Positions 33,135-40,729 of a DNA stretch of 64,000 bases are shown here, in pieces. The notes beneath the pieces are model-generated. The model saw nothing but the letters and a program-made list of their open reading frames with translations, did not search any database and had not been told where the DNA came from. The position numbers and the translations under genes are program-made. Origin of the DNA: Opisthorchis felineus (Eukaryota; Platyhelminthes; Trematoda; Opisthorchiida; Opisthorchiidae). The DNA is taken from contig SJOL01009733.1 of assembly GCA_004794785.1 (NCBI GenBank), positions 45,863 to 109,862 of the forward strand. The letters run 5' to 3'. The first letter of the stretch is position 1. Every line of letters begins with the position of its first letter.

Positions 33135-36100
33135 GCCTTCGTCCTTGTTTAATATTCGCTACCAATGTATGAAACTGGTGAAAAAGGAATCCGAAGACTA
33201 CATCACTTATGCCGGTAGAGTCAACCTTGAATGCGAACAATTCAAGTTATCTACCATGACGGAAGACCAGTTCAAGTGTCTTATTTTCATATGTGGTCTT
33301 CAGTCGCATTCAGACAGTGATATCAGAGCGAGACTATTGAACAAGATTGAACAAACTCCCGAGATAACGCTGCAGTCCATTACCCATGAGTGCCAGCGCC
33401 TTTTGAATCTTAAACACGACACGGCCATGTTGGAGAAACCCTTATCCAACACCGCTTTCAACATTGCCAAGACGACATCGAGGCAACCTCCCGTGGTGAC
33501 AAATTCGAACGGAGCAAAACCCCCTTCAGCATGCTGGCAATGCGGCGAATGGCATTTTGTGCGATTGTGTCCGTATAAAAAGCACAAATGTTCAGTGTGC
33601 AATCGACGTGGGCACAAGGAAAGCCAGTGCCGGACGCGGAAAGCTAGCCAAAGACGCGGCCAAACCTGGAGATCACGAAGCAGACGGAGCCAGTCAGAAC
33701 CCCGTTTTAACGCAATACTTGCAACGTTTGATAACCAGCTTGATGCGCATCGCAAGTACGTTACAATCAGAGCAAACGGAAGAACGATTCGATTGCAGCT
33801 CGATACGGCTTCCGATATTACGATTGTTTCCCGACGCACCTGGAGAAAGATCGGATCACCGAAACTCAGACAAACAATGAACACTGCCAGAAATGCTTCA
33901 GGTGGTAAGCTTCACTTACTTGGTGAATTCGAATGTGAGATGGAGATAGCAGGCCACCGTGATTGTGGTATTGTCTATCTTGCTGCTTGTGAGCTTAATC
34001 TCCTGGGCATAGACTGGATCGATCGCTTGCATCTTTCAACATTGTCAATCGACAACTTATGCATATCAAAACCAACCCAAATCTTGAGAGTGTCTGGGGA
34101 TAGTAACCCAGTCGATGCCGCGATCCTACGACTACAACAGAAATATGATGACGTTTTCAGCGAAGGTCTTGGATGCTGCTCGAAAGCAAAAGCAGTGCTT
34201 CATCTGCACCCAGACGTCCAGCCAGTTTTCAGACCAAAAAGGCCAGTGCCATACGCGGTCTTACCAATCCTCGATGCCGAACTCAAACGCCTTGAAGATG
34301 CCGGAGTCCTGAAACCGGTGAGTTACTCTTCATGGGCTGCACCAATCGTGGTTGTCAAAAAACCAAAGGGTGCCGTACGTATCTGTGCAGATTACTCTAC
34401 AGGTTTGAATGATGCCTTGGACAGTCATCACTATCCATTGCCCTTACCTGACGATATTTTTGCCAAGATGAACGGTGGCACGTATTTTGCAAAGTTGGAT
34501 CTTTCAGAAGCCTACCTACAAGTTGAAGTCGCAGAGGAATCCAGACACCTTCTGACGATTAATACGCACCGTGGCCTATTCCAGTACACTCGATTGCCAT
34601 TCGGAGTGAAAACTGCGCCATCCATATTCCAGCAGATTATGGACACGATGCTGTGTGGTCTGACCGGAGTTGCCGCATACCTTGACGACATCATCGTCGT
34701 GGGGGCCACTAAAGAGGACCTTCTGTCCCGATTGGACGCTGTCCTTCAGCGGATAAATGACTATGGGTTCCGGCTAAAGAAGGAAAAATGTGAGTTCCTC
34801 TTGAGTTCTGTGAAATACCTCGACAAAAATGGCCGTCGACCCAATCCGTCCAATATCGACCCAATTGTGAGGATGCCCCCACCGTCGAATGTTGCTGAAC
34901 TCAAGTCTTTTTTGGGATTGATTAGCTACTACAGCGCTTTCCTGCCAATTATGCATCGGTTGCGCGAACCTTTCAACAAACTTTTGACCAAAGGATGTCA
35001 GTGGAATTGGTCACGCGACTGTCAGCTTGCATTTGAAGAAGTGAAGAGGCTGTTGCAGTCTGAACTTCTACTCACGCACTTCAACCCCAAACTGCCTATC
35101 GTTCTCACAACTGACGCATCGAACCGTGGAGTTGGTGCAGTCATTGCTCACACATTCCCAGATGGTACGAAAAAGGCGATCGCTCATGCCGCAAGGTCGC
35201 TGGCTCCAGCTGAACGGAATTACGGTCAGATTGAGAAAGAAGCGCTAGCCATCATTTTTGGGGTGAAAAGGTTCCACAAAATGCTTTATGGCCGACACTT
35301 CACGCTTGTGATGGATCACAAACCACTGCTGGCTATATTCGGTTCCAAGAAAGGTATCCCGGTCTACACAACCAACCGTCCACAACGATGGGACACGCTT
35401 CTGCTCGGCTACAACTTTACTATAAAGTATGCCTCAACCGAGAAAATTGGGCAGGCCGATGCGCTAACGCGCCTAATTGCTTCCCATGAAATGGAACCAG
35501 AAGACACCGTCATAGCAACCGTTGCCGTCGAACCGGAAGTCCGTGCTGTGGTGTTGGAGACTATGAACCAACTACCCGTGACTTTTGACGCGGTCCGAGA
35601 TGCCACTAAAAATGACAGCATATTACAAAAGGCAGTGGAGTACCACCAATCAAGCTGGCCAACAACCTGTCCATCAGGGGAACTCCGGAAACTTTTTCAG
35701 CGACGGAGTTCATTATCTGTTGTCAGTGGCTGTCTTCTCTTTGGTGACCGAATTGTCATTCCCACCGAACTTCGCCAACGGGTCCTAGCACAGTTCCACA
35801 GTGGACACCCAGGGATAAGCCGCATGAAGGCCCTTGCTCGCAGCTATGTTTACTGGCCCGGTATGGATGAGCACATGGAGCAGGTATGTCGGAGTTGTTT
35901 CCGTTGCGCAGCTGCCCAGAAGTTACCCAACCGACAGTCGCCGCAGCCTTGGCCACAGCCAGAAAAACCATGGTCGCGCATCCATGTGGATTTTGCCGGA
36001 CCAATTAACGGACAAAGCTTCCTCATCGTTGTCGATGCATTCAGTAAGTGGCCTGAAGTCCTTATTATGTCTGAGACAACAACGATGGCAACCATCACTA

Positions 36101-37074
36101 AACTGCGGCATTTGTTTTCAACATTCGGTATCCCGGAAACTATTGTGTCCGACAATGGTACTCAGTTCACATCCCATCAGTTTGGCGAATTCGTTCGAAG
36201 ACACGGCATCACACATGTTACTTCCCCACCATTCCATCCCCAATCCAACGGACAAGCTGAACGGTTCGTAGACACCTTTAAACGCGCGTTGACAAAAGCA
36301 GAAGGGGAAGGGACCACGGCAGAAGTCCTGGATACGTTCCTGTTGAATTATAGAGCAACTCCTAATCCACAGTCCCCAGACGGTCGCTCTCCAGCAGAGG
36401 GTATGATGAACAGACGGTTGAGACTTACCCATGACGCTATCCTGCCAACACTTACGTGTTTTCAATCACCGACAGGAGGGAAACCAACGTTCCGGCCTGG
36501 AAAACGTGTGCTTGTCAGGGACTATCGCCCCGGGCACCGAAGATGGACTGTTGGAGTCGTCCTCAAAAGAATCGGTCAGGTGATTTACAGCGTCCAGGTG
36601 GGATCATTGGTATGGAAACGACATGTCAATCAATTACGGCCGACTGAGTGCCCGATCCCAAAGGCGGAAGAACATTTACTAGACCTCAACCTGCTGCTTG
36701 AAACCTTTGATCTCCCAAGACCAGCACCAATGGCCACTGCTCCACATGTACCACCCAAGACAGATCCATTGCTGCAACCGAGACGTCGTACCATTCGCGC
36801 TAGAAAACTGGTGGAACCCTTACAACTTGATCCGCGTCGACAGTCTTACGTTGAACGACCAAAAGGGGGAGGTATCAGGAAGGTCAGATTCCTGAAAGCA
36901 ACCACAGAACGCCCGGAACCTACTGAGACCCTAAAACTTCACCAAAATCTCAATAGGAAAGCCGGCAAGCATCCAGGCCAGTCAGTCATTCAATCAATTC
37001 AGCAAAAGCCGATGAATGTTCAGGCACGCCACAGAAGCACGACCGAATGTGATCAGCATTCAGGCACTTCATAG
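32995..37074 (+). CDS. pol: gag (C-terminal)-pol polyprotein of Ty3/gypsy element, unit 1
   Basis: A 1359-codon frame. Its first 41 codons are an out-of-frame reading of gag; the authentic sequence starts at about 33118. Then come the Gag remainder and two zinc knuckles (33532-33630; the first is CX2CX3HX4C, the second the usual CX2CX4HX4C). Next is a protease with DTA at residue 270 (33802), then RT with LPFGVKTAP and Y562-L-D-D565 (34678). RNase H follows with TDAS (Asp 707) and a later EKEALA / DHKPL pair. The integrase has an HHCC finger (His 935, His 938, Cys 968, Cys 971) and Asp 999, Asp 1053 and Glu 1089 in a D-x53-D-x35-E arrangement. All catalytic residues I looked for are present. 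No gag-pol frame change is visible. The frame runs through the polypurine tract and about 200 bp into LTR 2 before stopping, which is unusual. Confidence 0.93.
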   Translation: MMPGKYAYCSESLAQRNTQVISTLSCLRTRETSVLIKPCKQSTIFGEPSSLFNIRYQCMKLVKKESEDYITYAGRVNLECEQFKLSTMTEDQFKCLIFICGLQSHSDSDIRARLLNKIEQTPEITLQSITHECQRLLNLKHDTAMLEKPLSNTAFNIAKTTSRQPPVVTNSNGAKPPSACWQCGEWHFVRLCPYKKHKCSVCNRRGHKESQCRTRKASQRRGQTWRSRSRRSQSEPRFNAILATFDNQLDAHRKYVTIRANGRTIRLQLDTASDITIVSRRTWRKIGSPKLRQTMNTARNASGGKLHLLGEFECEMEIAGHRDCGIVYLAACELNLLGIDWIDRLHLSTLSIDNLCISKPTQILRVSGDSNPVDAAILRLQQKYDDVFSEGLGCCSKAKAVLHLHPDVQPVFRPKRPVPYAVLPILDAELKRLEDAGVLKPVSYSSWAAPIVVVKKPKGAVRICADYSTGLNDALDSHHYPLPLPDDIFAKMNGGTYFAKLDLSEAYLQVEVAEESRHLLTINTHRGLFQYTRLPFGVKTAPSIFQQIMDTMLCGLTGVAAYLDDIIVVGATKEDLLSRLDAVLQRINDYGFRLKKEKCEFLLSSVKYLDKNGRRPNPSNIDPIVRMPPPSNVAELKSFLGLISYYSAFLPIMHRLREPFNKLLTKGCQWNWSRDCQLAFEEVKRLLQSELLLTHFNPKLPIVLTTDASNRGVGAVIAHTFPDGTKKAIAHAARSLAPAERNYGQIEKEALAIIFGVKRFHKMLYGRHFTLVMDHKPLLAIFGSKKGIPVYTTNRPQRWDTLLLGYNFTIKYASTEKIGQADALTRLIASHEMEPEDTVIATVAVEPEVRAVVLETMNQLPVTFDAVRDATKNDSILQKAVEYHQSSWPTTCPSGELRKLFQRRSSLSVVSGCLLFGDRIVIPTELRQRVLAQFHSGHPGISRMKALARSYVYWPGMDEHMEQVCRSCFRCAAAQKLPNRQSPQPWPQPEKPWSRIHVDFAGPINGQSFLIVVDAFSKWPEVLIMSETTTMATITKLRHLFSTFGIPETIVSDNGTQFTSHQFGEFVRRHGITHVTSPPFHPQSNGQAERFVDTFKRALTKAEGEGTTAEVLDTFLLNYRATPNPQSPDGRSPAEGMMNRRLRLTHDAILPTLTCFQSPTGGKPTFRPGKRVLVRDYRPGHRRWTVGVVLKRIGQVIYSVQVGSLVWKRHVNQLRPTECPIPKAEEHLLDLNLLLETFDLPRPAPMATAPHVPPKTDPLLQPRRRTIRARKLVEPLQLDPRRQSYVERPKGGGIRKVRFLKATTERPEPTETLKLHQNLNRKAGKHPGQSVIQSIQQKPMNVQARHRSTTECDQHSGTS
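36861..36872 (+). promoter_or_regulatory. Polypurine tract, unit 1
   Basis: AAAAGGGGGAGG directly before LTR 2, the plus-strand primer site of LTR elements. A shortened equivalent (AAAGGGGAGG) precedes LTR 3 at 39040-39049. Confidence 0.85.
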
Positions 37075-37279
37075 AAACACGATCGATGTTGATGGGTGTT
37101 CACTAACGCCTATCAGGCAGCCTGGATCAATGTCAGAAAGTTCCCTTTAAATATCGCGGGGCCGTTGTAACTTTTGCACTCGCACGCACTCGCTTGTTGC
37201 AATAAAGCTGTTGTGTTCCTTGTCGGTGAGTTCTTTTCTGGCACTAGGCACTGGAGCGGGGTCAGCAGAAGATATAACA
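36873..37279 (+). repeat. LTR 2 (middle LTR), 407 bp, variant U3
   Basis: Shares its first 120 bp and last 120 bp with LTRs 1 and 3, but from about 37005 to 37170 carries a different and longer U3 segment (TTCAGGCACGCCACAGAAGC and onward) with an internal near-repeat (TTCAGGCACnnCA-AGAA-CACGA). AATAAA lies at 37201-37206. It has no target-site duplication of its own. In the shared parts it is closer to LTR 1 than LTR 3 is. Confidence 0.9.
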
Positions 37280-37282
37280 GAT

Positions 37283-37299
37283 TGGCGACGCCCGAACCC
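37283..37299 (+). promoter_or_regulatory. Putative primer-binding site, unit 2
   Basis: Same TGGCGACGCCCGAACCC sequence as in unit 1, 3 bp after LTR 2. Confidence 0.7.
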
Positions 37300-37307
37300 A
37301 CGGAATC

Positions 37308-38213
37308 ATGACAATAACTGCTGAAGCGTTGAAAGAAATTCTGCTGCAACAACAAAATCAGTTTGAAGCGGCGCAATTACGCTTGGTGGAAACTTTGACG
37401 CAGCAACTCAAAATTCAACCATCAAATTCCGCTCCAGATACACATTCAGTCGACTCGATCGCCAACAGCATCACGGAGTTCCATTATGACCCTGATGCCG
37501 GCCTAACCTTCGATTCGTGGTTCAAACGTTACGAAGATGTTTTCACAGTCGAACTGAAGCACAAAGATGATGCCTGGAAAGTACGCTTATTGCTCAGAAA
37601 GCTTGGCACATCGGAACACACAAGGTATTCCAACTTTATCCTGCCTAAGAACACGCGAGACCTCAGTTTTGATAAAACCGTGCAGCAACTATCAACAATT
37701 TTCGGTGAGCGTTCGTCCTTGTTTAATATTCGCTACCAATGTATGAAACTGGTGAAAAAGGAATCCGAAGACTACATCACTTATGCCGGTAGAGTCAACC
37801 TTGAATGCGAACAATTCAAGTTATCTACCATGACGGAAGACCAGTTCAAGTGTCTTATTTTCATATGTGGTCTTCAGTCGCATTCAGACAGTGATATCAG
37901 AGCGAGACTATTGAACAAGATTGAACAAACTCCCGAGATAACGCTGCAGTCCATTACCCATGAGTGCCAGCGCCTTTTGAATCTTAAACACGACACGGCC
38001 ATGTTGGAGAAACCCTTATCCAACACCGCTTTCAACATTGCCAAGACGACATCGAGGCAACCTCCCGTGGTGACAAATTCGAACGGAGCAAAACCCCCTT
38101 CAGCATGCTGGCAATGCGGCGAATGGCATTTTGTGCGATTGTGTCCGTATAAAAAGCACAAATGTTCAGTGTGCAATCGACGTGGGCACAAGGAAAGCCA
38201 GTGCCGGACGTAG
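37308..38213 (+). CDS. gag: gag, unit 2, open up to the zinc knuckles
   Basis: 301 codons giving an uninterrupted Gag: N-terminal glutamine-rich helix, capsid-like region, and two zinc knuckles at the C-terminus (first CX2CX3HX4C, second CX2CX4HX4C). It ends with TAG at 38211-38213, where unit 1 has CGG, in the same frame as the protease that follows. Either this is a nonsense change, or gag and pol are separated by a stop in this subfamily. From 37713 to about 38210 the DNA appears identical to unit 1, whereas the part before it differs at several percent. The role is structural protein of the retrotransposon particle. Confidence 0.88.
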   Translation: MTITAEALKEILLQQQNQFEAAQLRLVETLTQQLKIQPSNSAPDTHSVDSIANSITEFHYDPDAGLTFDSWFKRYEDVFTVELKHKDDAWKVRLLLRKLGTSEHTRYSNFILPKNTRDLSFDKTVQQLSTIFGERSSLFNIRYQCMKLVKKESEDYITYAGRVNLECEQFKLSTMTEDQFKCLIFICGLQSHSDSDIRARLLNKIEQTPEITLQSITHECQRLLNLKHDTAMLEKPLSNTAFNIAKTTSRQPPVVTNSNGAKPPSACWQCGEWHFVRLCPYKKHKCSVCNRRGHKESQCRT

Positions 38214-38801
38214 AAAGCTAGCCACAGACTCGGCCAAACCCGGAGGTCACGAAGCAAATGGAGACAGTCAGAACCCCTTTTTAACGCAACACTTGCAACG
38301 TTTGATAACCAGTTTGATGCTCATCGCAAGTACGTTACAATCAGAGCAAACGGAAGAACGATTCGATTGCAGCTCGATACGGCTTCGGATATTACGATTG
38401 TTTCCCGACGCACCTGGAGAAAGATCGGATCACCGAAACTCAGACAAACAATGAACACTACCAGAAATGCTTCAAGTGGTAAGCTTCACTTACTTGGTGA
38501 ATTCGAATGTGAGATGGAGATAGCAGGCCACTGTGACTGGGGTATTGTCTATCTTGCTACATGTGAGCTTAATCTCTTGGGCGTAGACTGGATCGATCGC
38601 TTGCATCTTTCAACGCTGCCGATCGAAAACTTATGTTCATCAAAATCGAGGGAAGGAGGGAAGTCAACATTCCAGCCTGGAAAACGTGTGCTTGTCAGGG
38701 ACTATTGCCCCGGGCACCGAAGATGGACTGTTGGAGTCGTCCTCAAAAGAATCGGTCAGGTGATTTACAGCGTCCAGGTGGGAACATTGGTATGGAAATG
38801 A
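38214..38801 (+). pseudogene. pol remnant, unit 2: protease fused to integrase C-terminus
   Basis: In the gag frame after the TAG, the protease (DTASD near 38376-38390) is readable as far as about 38645. It then joins directly, through a few unmatched bases, to the far end of integrase (PGKRVLVRDY, near 38677-38706). Relative to unit 1, about 2.4 kb is missing (equivalent to about 34073-36474), containing RT, RNase H and the integrase finger and catalytic core. A further stop (TGA at 38799-38801, CGA in unit 1) ends the frame. This unit could move only with proteins supplied from elsewhere. Confidence 0.9.
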
Positions 38802-39049
38802 CATGTCAATCAATTACGGCCGACTGAGTGCCCGATCCCAAAGGCGGAAGAATATTTACTAGACCTCAACCTGCTGCTTGAAAGCTTTGATCTCTCAAGA
38901 CCAGCACCAGTGGCCACTGCTCCACATGTACCGCCCAAGACAGATTCATTGCTGCAAACGAGACGTCGTAGCATTCGCGCTGGAAAACTGGTGGAACCTT
39001 TACAACTTGACCCGCGTTAACAGTTACGTTGAACGACCTAAAGGGGAGG

Positions 39050-39341
39050 TATCAGGAAGGTCAGATTCCTAAAAGCAACCACAGAACGCCCGGAACCTAC
39101 TGAGACCCTAAGACTTCACCAGAATCTCAATAGAAAAGCCGGCAATCATCCAGGCCAGTTAGTCATTCAATCAATTCATCAGGAGCCAGGATCGATGAAA
39201 GTTAACTTCAAGTAGCGTGTGGTCCCTTGTAGTTGTTGCACTCGCACGCACCCGCTTGTTGCAATAAAGCTGTTGTGTTCCTTTTTGGTGAGTTATTTTC
39301 TGGCACTAGGCACTGGAACGCTGTCAGCAGAAGATATAACA
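39050..39341 (+). repeat. LTR 3 (right outer LTR), 292 bp
   Basis: Same ends (TATCAGG ... GATATAACA) and same short U3 type as LTR 1, with AATAAA at 39263-39268. It is followed by ATTAC, completing the outer target-site duplication. By eye it has about two dozen differences from LTR 1 across 291 bp, which implies age or descent from a different subfamily member. Confidence 0.9.
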
Positions 39342-39346
39342 ATTAC

Positions 39347-40729
39347 AATTTACCGCAAAAATCGCCATGTCAATCTGTGATTCCTTTAAACCACTTTGCA
39401 ACTGATGAAGAACCAGGTGAGCCAGTTGGTAAACCACACCAGTATGCCTCATCGTTATATGGGCAAGAGGCGTTTACCTAATTGCTCCCACTCGGCCTTT
39501 GTTCTAATTTCAAGACGGAATGAGTTATTTTTTAATCAGCTATACATACCTTCAGTAGAATCGAAATCAAACGACATGACTGAGTGCGGCATGTTTGTTG
39601 AGTACATGAGTTCGGATTTATCTCAGTTACTAAAACCTGATCGCGTATTTCTCAGGGCAGTAAATGATTTCGGGATGTCTCTGACTTGAGTCATTTTTAT
39701 CCGACGTGCGCACTCAGGGTACGGATGGTAAAGGGCTTATGCATGCTATGCTCTGCAAAAATCGCCGGAATATCGCACATTCCAGTGATATATAACCCTA
39801 GTGCCTGGCACGCGTTGATTCAGTGCCGCGTGACCAGGAGTAAGATGGTTGCTGAGACCGGGTGATAATTCGGCTATGACGACTTGACCAAACGTATGAT
39901 GACGCGTTAGTGGGTTAACTGGTGTCTGCGTGCAGCCAGTAAAACCCAAAAATATAATTTGATATCCCTTAGTTATGTTTTAGTGTCAACTCTGCCCGCT
40001 TAATCGTTAGCCTGTTAGTAACCGGATGTGAAATCCCCTGTGCTCACGTTGCTTCAACTTGAATATATGATGTTCCCAAAAGGTCCGGGCAAACTCGTCA
40101 AGCTCGGCTATGTCAAGTAATTCCGCACCAGTATGTATTCTGTGGGTAGAAATACAAAATGCATCAAGCTCGCCAGCAAACTCGCCTCCAAATTTCGTGA
40201 CATTACAAAATCAATGTGCCAGGGCAAGTTTTGAGGCTGATTTCAGCATCTGGTACATGCTGTGCAGACTTTCGCTCAACTGTCTTCACGCAAGGGGAGA
40301 TGGTGGTCATCATTACAACCAGATGTTCTATAAATTTGGGTGAACGTTTCTTTGCTGCTAGTGTAAAGATAGCTGTAATAATTAACAGGCAGTTTTGTTT
40401 GACGTTTAGATACGATCCATACTGAAATCGGGGTCGGTACTGATTACTTCCTAACATTTCCATCCGGGACGTTGTGGTTTTCCGATACTTAGATTTCCGT
40501 GAAACTCACGCCGCTTTTAGTGTTTTATAACGAAAAATCGCGGGTGTCTCTGTTGGATTTTCAAAACAAATTTGCTTCAATGTTATGACAAGCTCTCTGC
40601 TGCAACTTGTTCTCTAATTTTCTAGAAGGCAATCTTTGTTTAAACACCGTAAAGTTGGCCTGAGATACATTTGGCAAATATATGACAGCAGATCTCTTGA
40701 GCACATAAAGTCAGACGCATTGAATATTC
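39347..40729. other. Unassigned between gypsy element and tandem duplication
   Basis: Short overlapping frames on both strands (for example 40110-40343 plus and 40203-40463 minus) with no recognisable motif. A 3-kb-type repeat relationship was not seen. Confidence 0.4.

Larger units (their letters stand above)
32417..39341 (+). mobile_element. Compound Ty3/gypsy LTR retrotransposon (LTR-int1-LTR-int2-LTR)
   Basis: Three LTRs (32417-32707, 36873-37279, 39050-39341) enclose two internal regions. The whole array is flanked by the same 5 bp, ATTAC, at 32412-32416 and 39342-39346 (6 bp if one ambiguous A is counted), so it behaves as a single insertion. Internal region 1 encodes gag and a complete pol with protease, RT, RNase H and integrase motifs in gypsy order. 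Internal region 2 keeps gag but has lost RT, RNase H and the integrase core. The RT (LPFGVKTAP and YLDD) and paired zinc knuckles suit a Mag-like lineage of Metaviridae; this is a judgement from motifs, not a tree. Neither unit has an intact gag-pol by itself. Confidence 0.95.

Noticed and set aside
33300..33884. 194-codon minus-strand frame
   Set aside because: Antisense shadow of the gypsy gag-protease coding strand.
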